Part shown: piece after piece, positions 1 through 9,178 of the stretch
Layout: each line of letters starts with the position of its first letter
Position numbering within the stretch: position 1 is the first letter of the stretch
Assembly (NCBI RefSeq): GCF_014656215.1
Contig: NZ_BNBZ01000001.1
Coordinates: forward strand, 310,001-374,000
Direction: 5' to 3'
Length of the DNA stretch: 64,000 bases
Origin: Streptomyces zaomyceticus
GTDB lineage: Bacteria > Actinomycetota > Actinomycetes > Streptomycetales > Streptomycetaceae
Position numbers and translations under genes: made by a program
Notes under the pieces: model-generated
What the model saw: only the letters and a program-made list of their open reading frames with translations
What the model was told of the DNA's origin: nothing
The model's database searches: none

Positions 1-334
1 CGACGGCTACTTCCTGAAGATGAAGGAAGGCAGCGAAGAGGACAAGGAGATGAAGGCCGAGCTGGTGGGCAGCCCGACCGAGGTGACGCCCGGCGGCTTC
101 GAGGGCGCGCTGATGAAGTGCCAGAACGCCAAGCTCACGCCGAAGGACTCGGGCACCGGCATGCCGGTCAAGTCGTTCGAGATCCCGATCTGCGTCTGGG
201 CCGACTACAGCACGATCGGCGCGGTGAACCTGATCAACATGGAGCAGCTCATGGGCGCGGGCCAGTCCGCGAGCCAGGACGAGGTCGCCACCCTCGCGGC
301 GAAGCTGTACGACACCTCGCGCTCCAAGGTCTGA
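1..334 (+). CDS. C-terminal end of an unidentified protein (cut by window start)
   Basis: The reading frame is open from the left edge (first complete codon at base 2) to a TGA ending at 334, so at least 110 residues are present and the start lies outside the window. The visible part is acidic and soluble, with a lone Cys before a conserved-looking WADYSTIGAVNL stretch. I see no membrane segment and no family motif. The gene is followed by its own hairpin terminator and is convergent with clpX. In Streptomyces a conserved hypothetical gene often sits here, but I cannot name its function. Confidence 0.7.
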   Translation, partial: DGYFLKMKEGSEEDKEMKAELVGSPTEVTPGGFEGALMKCQNAKLTPKDSGTGMPVKSFEIPICVWADYSTIGAVNLINMEQLMGAGQSASQDEVATLAAKLYDTSRSKV

Positions 335-355
335 TCCCTCCACGGGCGAACACGT

Positions 356-390
356 GATGCCCGGCCGGTTCGGCGAACCGGCCGGGCATC
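356..390 (+). terminator. Hairpin terminator after the left-edge gene
   Basis: A 15-bp perfect stem (356-370 with 376-390) closes a 5-base loop just after the stop codon at 334. There is no U-tract, as is usual in this genus. Confidence 0.75.
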
Positions 391-430
391 GCCGTGAGGA
401 GTCACGAGGCCGCCTCGGCCGAAAACACGA

Positions 431-466
431 AGGCGCCCGGGTGGTCGGTGAACCACCCGGGCGCCT
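431..466 (-). terminator. Hairpin terminator of clpX
   Basis: A 15-bp perfect inverted repeat (431-445 with 452-466) lies just beyond the clpX stop codon. With the hairpin at 356-390 it forms a back-to-back pair separating convergent genes. Confidence 0.75.
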
Positions 467-479
467 CTGCGTGTTGGCG

Positions 480-1763
<1,284 letters not shown>

Positions 1764-1932
1764 GAGGTGCTTCCCCTTCGCCTGGGAGCGCCTGGTTCAG
1801 CGACTCCTGGTGCCTCATATTCGACGGTACCTTGCCGGGCCCCCCGTTCGGGCCCCCCTTGGCACGGTTCGCATGGACGGGAATGCGCCATGATCCCCGG
1901 AATGCTCACCGTGCCACGGGAAAGGTCGGGCG

Positions 1933-2607
1933 TCAGCGCTCGGCGGAGGCCGTGCTCTTACGGGTGGAGACGATCTGGTCGACGAGGCCGTACGCCAGGG
2001 CGTCCTCCGCCGTCAGAATCTTGTCACGCTCGATGTCGTCGCGGATCTTCTCGATCGGCGTCGAGGAGTGCTTGGCCAGCATGTCCTCCAGCTGGGTGCG
2101 CATCCGCAGGATCTCGCGGGCCGCGATCTCCAGGTCGGAGAGCTGCTCACGGCCGGTGCCACCGGAGGGCTGGTGGATCAGCACGCGGGCGTTCGGCAGG
2201 GCCATCCGCTTGCCGGGGGTGCCGGCGGCGAGCAGCACGGCCGCGGCGGAGGCCGCCTGGCCCATGCAGACCGTCTGGATGTCGGGCTTCACGAACTGCA
2301 TCGTGTCGTAGATGGCCGTGAGGGCGGTGAAGGAGCCGCCCGGGCTGTTGATGTAGATCGAGATGTCGCGGTCCGGGTCCATCGACTCCAGGCACAGCAG
2401 CTGCGCCATGACGTCGTTGGCGGAGGCGTCGTCGATCTGCACGCCGAGGAAGATGACGCGCTCTTCGAAGAGCTTCGCGTACGGGTCGTACTCGCGGACG
2501 CCCTGCGAGGTGCGCTCGACGAAGCGCGGAACGACGTAGCGGTTGTCCATCGGCGCGCCGGTGTAGAGGCCGCTCGCGGAGAGGTTGTTCTGCATCTGGG
2601 GGTTCAC
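1933..2607 (-). CDS. clpP2: ATP-dependent Clp protease proteolytic subunit ClpP2
   Basis: A serine peptidase subunit of the Clp barrel. The catalytic triad can be placed at Ser120 (MGQAASAA), His145 (HQPSGG) and Asp195 (ERDKILTA). The protein has 224 residues, with about 35 residues before the conserved core that resemble a propeptide. An internal Met20 ([10 protein letters not shown]) could be the mature or alternative start. It lies 50 bases downstream of clpP1 in the same direction, and the two probably form one operon and a mixed ClpP1P2 barrel, as known in Streptomyces and mycobacteria. Confidence 0.96.
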   Translation of the reverse strand: MNPQMQNNLSASGLYTGAPMDNRYVVPRFVERTSQGVREYDPYAKLFEERVIFLGVQIDDASANDVMAQLLCLESMDPDRDISIYINSPGGSFTALTAIYDTMQFVKPDIQTVCMGQAASAAAVLLAAGTPGKRMALPNARVLIHQPSGGTGREQLSDLEIAAREILRMRTQLEDMLAKHSSTPIEKIRDDIERDKILTAEDALAYGLVDQIVSTRKSTASAER

Positions 2608-2657
2608 CGTCCTGGTGGCGTTCGGTGGGCTGGGGCTCTTGAGCGGAATGCCGGGGC

Positions 2658-3275
2658 TCAGGCGCCCGTGCCGCCGCCGCCGGGAACACCCGCGGCGTGC
2701 GTGATGATGTCGTCGATGAGGCCGTACTCCTTGGCCTCGTCCGCGGTGAACCAGCGGTCGCGGTCGCCGTCACGGATGATCGCCTCGACGGTCTGGCCGG
2801 AGTGGTGCGCGGTGATCTCGGCCATGCGCTGCTTCGTGCGGAGCAGGTACTCGGCCTGGATCTTGATGTCGGAGGCCGTGCCGCCGATGCCGGCGGAGCC
2901 CTGGTGCATCAGGATGTCGGTGTTCGGCAGCGCGAAGCGCTTGCCGTGGGCACCGCCGGTGAGCAGGAACTGGCCCATCGAGGCCGCCATGCCCATACCG
3001 ATGGTGACGACGTCGTTCGGGATGTACTGCATGGTGTCGTAGACGGCCATGCCGGCCGTCACGGAGCCACCGGGGCTGTTGATGTAGAGGAAGATGTCCT
3101 TCTCCGGGTCGGCGGCCAGGAGGAGCATCTGAGCGGTGATCTTGTTGGCGATCTCGTCGTCGACCTGCTGGCCGAGGAAGATGATGCGCTCACCGAGCAG
3201 CCGGTTGTAGACATGGTCGCCGAGGCCGCCACCGATGGACGGCTCACCCGCGGCGTAAGGCTTCAGATTCGTCAC
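2658..3275 (-). CDS. clpP1: ATP-dependent Clp protease proteolytic subunit ClpP1
   Basis: First gene of the clpP1-clpP2 operon. The 205-residue serine peptidase has its triad at Ser99 (GMAASMG), His124 (MHQGSAG) and Asp173 ([10 protein letters not shown]). In Streptomyces ClpP1 and ClpP2 act with ClpX or ClpC ATPases in the cytoplasm and affect differentiation. A candidate ClgR-type site lies about 120 bases upstream of the start, in line with known ClgR control of this operon. Confidence 0.96.
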   Translation of the reverse strand: MTNLKPYAAGEPSIGGGLGDHVYNRLLGERIIFLGQQVDDEIANKITAQMLLLAADPEKDIFLYINSPGGSVTAGMAVYDTMQYIPNDVVTIGMGMAASMGQFLLTGGAHGKRFALPNTDILMHQGSAGIGGTASDIKIQAEYLLRTKQRMAEITAHHSGQTVEAIIRDGDRDRWFTADEAKEYGLIDDIITHAAGVPGGGGTGA

Positions 3276-3395
3276 GTATCCACCTGCTCGTCTCCGACGG
3301 CCAGGGCCGTCTCAGCGTCTCGTTCGGAGGGCACTGCCCTCGTATTCATGGACCCTAACGCGCAGGTAGGACAACGCCATCCCGGTTCCCGAACT

Positions 3396-3412
3396 GTTCG
3401 CTGGGAGCGCAA
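3396..3412 (-). promoter_or_regulatory. Candidate ClgR-type operator upstream of clpP1
   Basis: The site reads GTTCGC-TGGGA-GCGCAA on the plus strand, a CGC-N5-GCG inverted repeat. ClgR boxes in actinobacteria share a CGC-N5-GCG core, and ClgR is known to activate clpP1 operons in Streptomyces. One half-site is better than the other. The assignment rests on pattern and position. Confidence 0.5.
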
Positions 3413-3446
3413 GGTAGTTGGGGGTGCGTAAAGGGTCCTCGTACGT

Positions 3447-3486
3447 CCACGGGCCCGTACGCACAGAAGTGCGTACGGGCCCGTGG
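3447..3486 (-). terminator. Terminator of tig
   Basis: An 18-bp perfect stem (3447-3464 with 3469-3486) with an AGAA loop, starting 30 bases beyond the tig stop codon. It separates tig from the clpP1 promoter. Confidence 0.8.
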
Positions 3487-3516
3487 AACAGGGTCCGCGC
3501 GGGGCGCGGGGGCCCC

Positions 3517-4902
3517 TTACTTGTCCTCGGAGACCTCGGCCTCGCCGGTGACGGCCTCGACGGCCTCGGCGGCGGTCTCGACCTCGTCCTCGTCGTCCGA
3601 GAGGTCCACGACCTCGCCGTTGCTGTCGACGACCTTGGCGGCCTCGACGACGACCGCGAGGGCCTTGCCGCGGGCGACCTCGCCGACGAGCATCGGGACC
3701 TGGCCCTGCTGCGCGACGGCCTGGGCGAACTGGTCCGGGCTCATGCCGGAGGAGGCGGCACGGCGGAACAGGTGCTCGGTGAGCTCCTCGCGGGAGACGT
3801 CGAGCTTCTCCTTGTTGACGAGCTCATCGAGGATGAACTGCGTCTTGATGCCCTTCTCGGCCTGCTCCTTGGTCTCGGCCAGGAACTCTTCCTCGGTCTT
3901 GCCCTGGATCTCCAGGTACTTCACGAGGTCGAGGCCCATCTGGCCGAGCTGGTGGTGCTCCAGGTTGTGCTTGCGGGTGTTGATCTCGTCCTCGAGAAGC
4001 TTCTCGGGCATCGGGACCTCGACCAGCTTGAGGAGCTCGTCGAGGACGCGCTCCTGGGCCTGGGTGGCCTGGTCGAACTGCTTCATGTTCTCGAGGCGCT
4101 TGCGGCTGTCGGCCTTGAGCTCGTCGAGGGTGTCGAACTCCGAGGCCATCTGCGCGAACTCGTCGTTCAGCTCGGGGAGCTCACGGGCGGCGACGGTGGT
4201 GACCTTGACGGTGACCTCCGCGTCCTTGCCCTCGGCGGAGCCGCCCTTCAGCTGCGAGGTGAAGGTGGCCTCGCCACCGGCCTCCAGGCCCTTGACGGCC
4301 TCGTCGATGCCGTCGAGCAGCTCGCCGGAACCGATGGTGTACGAGACACCGTCGGCGACACCGTCGGGGAGGATCTCGCCGTCGACCTTGGCCTCGAGGT
4401 CGATGGTGACGACGTCACCCTCCTCGGCGGCGCGCTCGACGGTGGAGGTCGAGGCGAAGCGCTCGCGGAGCTGCTCCACGGACTTCTCGACGTCCTCGTC
4501 GGTGACCTCGACCGCGTCGACGGTGACCTCGATGCCGGAGTAGTCCGGGATCTCGAGCGTCGGGCGGATGTCGACCTCGGCGGTGAAGGCCAGCAGCTCG
4601 CCGTCCTTCAGCTCGGTGATGTCGACCTCGGGCTGGCCGAGCGGGTTGACCTCGGCCTCGTTCACGGCCTCGGTGTAGAACTTCGGGAGCGCGTCGTTGA
4701 CGGCCTCTTCCAGCACGGCGCCGCGGCCGAACCGCTGGTCGATCACGCGAGCAGGGATCTTGCCCTTACGGAAGCCCTTGACCGTGACCTGCTGGTTGAT
4801 CTTCTTGTACGCCGCGTCGAGGCTGTCCTTGAGCTCCTCGAAGGGCACCTCGACAGTGAGCCGAACCCGAGTCGGGTTCAGGGTCTCCACGGCGCTCTTC
4901 AC
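3517..4902 (-). CDS. tig: Trigger factor, ribosome-associated chaperone and prolyl isomerase
   Basis: Trigger factor meets nascent chains at the ribosome exit tunnel. The GTG start at 4902 is chosen because an AAGGAG ribosome binding site sits 8 bases upstream and the protein then opens with the typical [15 protein letters not shown]; the upstream in-frame extension has no such site. The 461 residues have the ribosome-binding domain with the GFRKGKIP signature, a central FKBP-type PPIase domain ([16 protein letters not shown] onward) and a helical chaperone domain. The C-terminal tail of about 35 residues is very acidic. It is upstream of clpP1 with the same orientation but has its own strong terminator. 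Confidence 0.96.
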   Translation of the reverse strand: MKSAVETLNPTRVRLTVEVPFEELKDSLDAAYKKINQQVTVKGFRKGKIPARVIDQRFGRGAVLEEAVNDALPKFYTEAVNEAEVNPLGQPEVDITELKDGELLAFTAEVDIRPTLEIPDYSGIEVTVDAVEVTDEDVEKSVEQLRERFASTSTVERAAEEGDVVTIDLEAKVDGEILPDGVADGVSYTIGSGELLDGIDEAVKGLEAGGEATFTSQLKGGSAEGKDAEVTVKVTTVAARELPELNDEFAQMASEFDTLDELKADSRKRLENMKQFDQATQAQERVLDELLKLVEVPMPEKLLEDEINTRKHNLEHHQLGQMGLDLVKYLEIQGKTEEEFLAETKEQAEKGIKTQFILDELVNKEKLDVSREELTEHLFRRAASSGMSPDQFAQAVAQQGQVPMLVGEVARGKALAVVVEAAKVVDSNGEVVDLSDDEDEVETAAEAVEAVTGEAEVSEDK

Positions 4903-5073
4903 GGTTCGGTCTCCTTGTGGCTGATTCCTGGAATCCACCGGCGCCGCGTGTGGCGGTTCCGGCGGGTCGGCCCGGTCAGAAAGACACACGGGCACGCAGC
5001 TTGCATAGTAACCGCAAGCGGGATGACGCCCACAACGTGATCAAGAGCGCGCAAGGTGGGCGCGTGATCGTCA

Positions 5074-5150
5074 TGGTCGGGGTGGCGGGATTTGAACCCA
5101 CGGCCTTCCGCTCCCAAAGCGGACGCGCTACCAAGCTGCGCCACACCCCG
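5074..5150 (-). tRNA. tRNA-Pro, anticodon UGG, with encoded CCA
   Basis: The reverse complement folds into a full cloverleaf. The 7-bp acceptor stem pairs CGGGGTG with CACCCCG, the discriminator base is A at 5077, and CCA is encoded at 5074-5076. The anticodon loop TTTGGGA gives UGG, and the T-arm contains GGTTCAAATCC. It lies between tig and the divergent tRNA-Gly. Confidence 0.97.
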
Positions 5151-5282
5151 TCGGTGCGACACGTAGGGTACATGGACGGGGACTGTACGGCGCCCCCACT
5201 TTTCCGGGTGTGCACGAACGGCCCCGGAACCGCTACCATGCTCTTCGTGCCGCGGTCCGTGTGACCTGCGGCGCGACGCTGT

Positions 5283-5356
5283 GCGGGTGTAGCTCAATGG
5301 TAGAGCACTAGTCTTCCAAACTAGCTACGCGGGTTCGATTCCCGTCACCCGCTCCA
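5283..5356 (+). tRNA. tRNA-Gly, anticodon UCC, with encoded CCA
   Basis: The 7-bp acceptor stem GCGGGTG/CACCCGC, anticodon loop CTTCCAA (UCC) and T-arm GGTTCGATTCC are all present, with discriminator T at 5353 and CCA at 5354-5356. A strong terminator follows at once. Confidence 0.97.
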
Positions 5357-5359
5357 TGC

Positions 5360-5404
5360 CCTCGGGGCCGGTCGGAAGAAGTCCTCTTCCGACCGGCCCC
5401 GAGG
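5360..5404 (+). terminator. Terminator of tRNA-Gly
   Basis: A 20-bp perfect stem (5360-5379 with 5385-5404) and a 5-base loop beginning 4 bases after the tRNA CCA. Confidence 0.85.
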
Positions 5405-5513
5405 CGTTTCCCGGTCCGAGATGCCGGGTCGGGCGGGCGCACGCAGACTGGGCTGAGATCAGTCCCCTCTCGCTGTCGCCCCTCCCGCCGCAGCGTCGCA
5501 TCGGAGGCAGTCC

Positions 5514-6188
5514 ATGAAGGACCTGAAGTTCGAGCAGGAGCGTTCGCTGTCCCGCGTCGAGGCGGCCGATCAGCTCTTGATGCTCGCCACCGCCCTGCGG
5601 AAGGGCGGGGAGGCCGATCTGGCACTGGGGGCGGGAACGCTGAGCCTGCGGATCCCCGACGAGCTCCGCTGCGAGGTGGAGCTGGAGGTCGAGGACGGGG
5701 AGATCGAGCTGGAGATCGAGCTGACCTGGTCGATGGGCCGGCCCGAGAAGAGCCCGGCCGCCGGGCGGTCGGCGGCGAAGTCCTCGAAGGTTTCCAAGCC
5801 TTCCAAGGCTTCGAGGGCCTCCAAGGACAAGGCGGGGGCGAAGGCTGGGACGGCGAAGGCCGGGGCGAAGGCCTCGGCGGGCAAGGCGGCGAAGCCGAAG
5901 GCCGTGGAGGCGAAGGCCGCCAAGCCGAAGGCGGTCAAGGCTGAGGCCGTGAAGACGAAGGCCGCGAAGGCGAAGGCGGACAAGTCCGTGGTGGCGAAGC
6001 CGAAGGCCGACAAGCCCAGCTTGGTGAAGGCCAAGGCGGCCGACAAGCCCGCCAAGCCGGTGGCGGCCGGGTCGGCGAAGCCCAAGGCGGACGAGCCGCC
6101 CGCGTCGGCGAAGTCGGCGAAGGCCGCGCCCGCCAAGGGGACGGCGAAGCCGGCCGCAAGGACGAAGGGGGCCATGAAGGCCTCCTGA
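5514..6188 (+). CDS. amphi-Trp domain protein with lysine/alanine-rich histone-H1-like tail
   Basis: Residues 1 to about 74 match the small amphi-Trp domain: KFEQERSLSRVEAADQL, then an acidic strand pair ending LEIELTW. From about residue 80 to 224 the chain changes to lysine/alanine/proline repeats (AKPKA, AKAKA, KADK) like the tails of histone H1 or Streptomyces HupS, and it is strongly basic. The ribosome binding site GGAGG is 7 bases before the ATG. Such tails bind DNA in other proteins, so a nucleoid role is possible. The amphi-Trp domain itself has no proven biochemical function that I know. The tail DNA is repetitive, so its length may vary between strains. Confidence 0.75.
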   Translation: MKDLKFEQERSLSRVEAADQLLMLATALRKGGEADLALGAGTLSLRIPDELRCEVELEVEDGEIELEIELTWSMGRPEKSPAAGRSAAKSSKVSKPSKASRASKDKAGAKAGTAKAGAKASAGKAAKPKAVEAKAAKPKAVKAEAVKTKAAKAKADKSVVAKPKADKPSLVKAKAADKPAKPVAAGSAKPKADEPPASAKSAKAAPAKGTAKPAARTKGAMKAS

Positions 6189-6211
6189 GCCCGTCCGAGG
6201 GCCCGCCCACC

Positions 6212-6233
6212 GGCCCCTCGCCCGGGAGGGGCC
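6212..6233. terminator. Short GC-rich hairpin between convergent genes
   Basis: An 8-bp stem (6212-6219 with 6226-6233) just after the amphi-Trp stop codon, facing the convergent small membrane gene. Confidence 0.45.
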
Positions 6234-6240
6234 CGTCGAC

Positions 6241-6297
6241 CGGCGGTCGGCCCGGAGCGCGGCGGTCGGCCCCGAAGACGACGGTCGGCTCAGAACT
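6241..6297. repeat. Three tandem 19-bp imperfect repeats
   Basis: Units at 6241-6259, 6260-6278 and 6279-6297 share the core CGGCGGTCGGC (CGACGGTCGGC in the third). The last unit runs into the final codons of the small membrane protein gene. Confidence 0.65.
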
Positions 6298-6484
6298 TGA
6301 TCGAGGCGACCGTCTGCGTTATCGAGTCCAGGAAGCGCTGGATGTCGTCGGCCATGCCGGTGGAGGCGAGGAAGAAGCCGAAGAGCACGGCGACGACGGC
6401 CGGGCCGCCCTTGAGGTTCCCCCCGCGGATCAGCACCACCAGGATGATTGCCAACAGCAACACCACAGACAGTGAAATGGCCAC
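6290..6484 (-). CDS. Small conserved-type membrane protein of unknown function
   Basis: A 64-residue protein starting at GTG 6484. Two hydrophobic segments can be seen, about residues 3-20 (ISLSVVLLLAIILVVLI) and 27-44 (GPAVVAVLFGFFLASTG), with a short loop RGGNLKG between them and an amphipathic end DDIQRFLDSITQTVASI. The GFFLASTGMA pattern recurs in tiny streptomycete membrane proteins, but I know of no function. It is convergent with the amphi-Trp gene and follows the PP2C phosphatase on the same strand after 156 bases. Confidence 0.7.
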   Translation of the reverse strand: MAISLSVVLLLAIILVVLIRGGNLKGGPAVVAVLFGFFLASTGMADDIQRFLDSITQTVASIKF

Positions 6485-6640
6485 AACTGATCACACCCTC
6501 GGTCGGTCCCGCCTTGCCCACCAGGGAGCCCGTGATCCCGGAACACCCCCCGCTGTCTCCATCGTGCCACCAACCCCCCTGCCCCCGCTGCCTGGTGGCG
6601 AATCGTCGTGGAGAAGATCACCTCGGGCGGGCGGCCCCGG

Positions 6641-7786
6641 TCAGACCGGCCGGGAGATGAGGAGCAGGGCGCGGTCGTCGTTGACGTCCTTGGCGACGGC
6701 CTCGATCAGATGCCAGGCGACGCCCTCGAAGCCGTCGGCGACACAGCGGTCGGCCTCGCCGGTGAGGCGGTCGATGCCCTCGGCGATGTCCCGGTCGGCG
6801 GCCTCGACCAGGCCGTCGGTGAAGAGCATGAGGACGTCGCCGGGGTGGAGCGAGCCCTTCACCGGGTGGAACTCGGCGCCGTCGTAGACACCGAGCAGGG
6901 GGCCCTCGGCGGCCTTCTCCTCCCAGCGGCCGCTGCCCGCGTGGAGCTGGAGGGCGGGGAGGTGCCCGGCGGAGAAGAGCTCGTAGTCCCCCGACTCCAG
7001 GTCGAGGACCAGGTGGATGGAGGTGGCGAAGCCCTCGTCCCAGTTCTGGCGCAGCAGATAGCCGTTGGCCGCGGGGAGGAAGCCGTCCGGCGGGAGTGAG
7101 CCGAGGAGTCCGCCGAAGGCGCCGGACAGCAGCAGGGAGCGGGAGGCCGCGTCCATGCCCTTGCCGGACACGTCGGTGAGGACGACCTCCAGGGTGCGGC
7201 CGCCGTGGGTACGGGCGGCGACGACGAAGTCGCCGGAGAAGGACTGGCCGCCGGCCGGGCGCAGCGCCATCTCGCGGTGCCAGCCCTGCGGGAGCCGGGG
7301 CAGGGCGCTCTGGACGCGGATGCGTTCGCGCAGGTCGAAGAGCATGGTGCCGCCGCGCCGCCAGGGCACCCCGACCCGGGCCCGGAACTGGGCGATGAGC
7401 AACCCGAAGAGACCGCAGGCGGCGACGACCAGGACGGTGCCGGGGGTGACCCGGGCGGGGCCCTGGGTGTAGGGGCCGAGGACGACGGACTCGACGATGA
7501 GGGCGCCCGCGGCGGCGGCGTACAGACCGAGCAGGCTGGCGGGGCGGAGCAGCAGTCCGCCCGCGACGATCGGCAGGACCAGTGCGGCGGGGGCGCACCA
7601 GACCGGGTCGAGGAGGGTTCCGCAGGCGATGGCCGGAATCATCAGGAGGAGTCCGGCGAAGGCGAGCCAGTCGGAGCCGTCCCCGCGGAAGTAGTCGACG
7701 CCGGACTTGCGCAGCGCGCTGCGGGCCCGGCGTGCGCGTCGGCGCGTCCGGGCCGCGTACGTGTTCACTCCGGCGCGGTGTCCCAT
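6641..7786 (-). CDS. Membrane-anchored PP2C (SpoIIE/RsbU-type) serine phosphatase
   Basis: A 381-residue protein from ATG 7786; longer upstream frames run antisense into the acetyltransferase and were rejected. The N-terminal 140 or so residues hold about four hydrophobic segments (WLAFAGLLLMIPAIACG, ALVLPIVAGGLLL, LLGLYAAAAGALIVESVVLG, VLVVAACGLFGLLIA). The rest is the SpoIIE phosphatase fold: GDFVVAARTHGGRTLEVVLTDVSGKGMDAA, then GHLPALQL and DVLMLFTDGLVEA, with the metal-binding aspartates in place. Such proteins often dephosphorylate anti-anti-sigma factors in Streptomyces; no partner gene lies next to it. Confidence 0.88.
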   Translation of the reverse strand: MGHRAGVNTYAARTRRRARRARSALRKSGVDYFRGDGSDWLAFAGLLLMIPAIACGTLLDPVWCAPAALVLPIVAGGLLLRPASLLGLYAAAAGALIVESVVLGPYTQGPARVTPGTVLVVAACGLFGLLIAQFRARVGVPWRRGGTMLFDLRERIRVQSALPRLPQGWHREMALRPAGGQSFSGDFVVAARTHGGRTLEVVLTDVSGKGMDAASRSLLLSGAFGGLLGSLPPDGFLPAANGYLLRQNWDEGFATSIHLVLDLESGDYELFSAGHLPALQLHAGSGRWEEKAAEGPLLGVYDGAEFHPVKGSLHPGDVLMLFTDGLVEAADRDIAEGIDRLTGEADRCVADGFEGVAWHLIEAVAKDVNDDRALLLISRPV

Positions 7787-7892
7787 TGGCCTGGACCCTA
7801 TCCATCCCGTCCGACATCGCGCAGGGGTACCCCGGTGACAATGTGCGTGAAATCGGGTCGCCCCGGGCGTGCGCCGCTGATATCGATGGCAT

Positions 7893-9122
7893 ATGACTAC
7901 TGAACTGCGGGTTCTCGACCCGACCGAGTGGGATCGCTGGTACGAGGTCCTGGAGCTGGCGTTCGGGGGTGTGGCGGAGGCCCCGGAGGAGCGGGCGCTG
8001 TGGCGCGACCTGACCGAGTTCGACCGTTTCATGGGTGCGTGGGACGGCGATCTCTGTGTGGGGACGGCGGGTGCGTTCTCGTTCCGGCTCACGGTGCCGG
8101 GCGGGGCGTCGGTGCCGGCGGGCGGGGTGACGATGGTGAGCGTGGCGGGGACGCACCGCCGGCGCGGAATCCTGACCTCGATGATGCGGCGCCAGCTCGA
8201 CGACCTCCGGGCGGCGGGCGAGTCGCTCGCGGTGCTGACGGCCTCGGAGCCGGAGATCTACGGGCGGTTCGGTTACGGCCTCGCCTCGTTCGCGGCGCGG
8301 GCGGCGATCGACACGACCCGGGTGCGGCTCTCGGTGCCGGAGGGCACGGACGAGGTGTCGCTGCGGCTGGCCGGTCTGGAGGAGTCGTCGCCGGTGTGCG
8401 AGGAGGTGTACGCGAAGCTGGTGCCGTCGCGGCCGGGCATGATCGCCCGGTTGCCGCACTGGGAGCGCGAGCCGCTGCTCGATCCGCCGGGCGACCGGGA
8501 GGGCGCCTCGCCGAAGCTCTGCGTGCTCGCGGAGCGGGCCGGGGAGGTCGTGGGGTTCGCGCAGTACGCGATCAAGCCGAAGTGGTCGTCCGCGGGTGCC
8601 GACGGGTCGGTCGCGGTTCATCGGCTGATGGGGCTCGACGCGGTGGCGGAGGCGGCGCTGTGGCGGTTCCTCTGTTCCGTGGATCTGACCAGGGAGGTGC
8701 TGATCCACAGTTGTCCGGTGGACGACGCCTGGCAGCACCTGGTGAGCGATGTGCGGCGCTGCTCCCCGACGCTGCGGGACGTGCTGCACCTGCGGCTGGT
8801 GGAGGTGGGCGCGGCCCTGGAGGCGCGGACGTACCAGGCGCCGCTGGACGTGGTGTTCGAGGTCGAGGACGCCTTCTGTCCCTGGAACGAGGGGCGTTGG
8901 CGGCTGACGGGTGACGCCAAGGGAGCGACCTGTGTACGGACCGCGGATCCGGCGGACCTCGAACTGTCCGTGCGGGAGCTGGGCGCGGCGTATCTGGGCG
9001 GAGTTCCGCTGATGTCGCTGGCGGCGGCCGGGCGGGTTCGGGAGCGGCGGGAAGGCGCGCTGGTCGAGGCGTCGGTCGCCTTCGGGTCCCCCGTGGCCCC
9101 GTGGCTGCCGCACGGGTTCTAG
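7893..9122 (+). CDS. GNAT-family N-acetyltransferase of the Eis type
   Basis: A 409-residue protein with two tandem GNAT folds and a C-terminal sterol-carrier-like domain, as in mycobacterial Eis. The acetyl-CoA loop reads VAGTHRRRGILTSMM. The IYGRFGYG motif carries the tyrosine used as general acid in Eis. The chain ends in Gly-Phe, matching the family feature that the C-terminal carboxylate of a Phe acts as catalytic base. Eis enzymes acetylate amines such as aminoglycosides and protein lysines; the substrate here is unknown. No good ribosome binding site precedes the ATG. It is divergent from the PP2C gene (106-base gap). Confidence 0.88.
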   Translation: MTTELRVLDPTEWDRWYEVLELAFGGVAEAPEERALWRDLTEFDRFMGAWDGDLCVGTAGAFSFRLTVPGGASVPAGGVTMVSVAGTHRRRGILTSMMRRQLDDLRAAGESLAVLTASEPEIYGRFGYGLASFAARAAIDTTRVRLSVPEGTDEVSLRLAGLEESSPVCEEVYAKLVPSRPGMIARLPHWEREPLLDPPGDREGASPKLCVLAERAGEVVGFAQYAIKPKWSSAGADGSVAVHRLMGLDAVAEAALWRFLCSVDLTREVLIHSCPVDDAWQHLVSDVRRCSPTLRDVLHLRLVEVGAALEARTYQAPLDVVFEVEDAFCPWNEGRWRLTGDAKGATCVRTADPADLELSVRELGAAYLGGVPLMSLAAAGRVRERREGALVEASVAFGSPVAPWLPHGF

Positions 9123-9178
9123 GCCCTGTCGTCTCTTCCGGATCCCGCCGGTCGGGCAGGCCGGAAGGAACGCCCCTA
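9119..9178. repeat. Palindromic 3'-end element, copy A
   Basis: An imperfect palindrome fills the whole gap between the convergent stop codons of the acetyltransferase and the Nei gene and shares bases with both (CTAG at each end). Its core TCTTCCGGATC..GCCGGTCG recurs at 24901-24952, also against a stop codon. It probably works as a bidirectional terminator. Confidence 0.7.

Noticed and set aside
4903-4995. N-terminal extension of trigger factor to an ATG at 4995
   Set aside because: GTG 4902 has AAGGAG eight bases upstream and gives the family start; the extension has no matching residues.
5005-5035. A tig promoter with TACTAT as -10 and TTGTGG as -35 on the minus strand
   Set aside because: The spacing is 19 bases, too loose to call with confidence.
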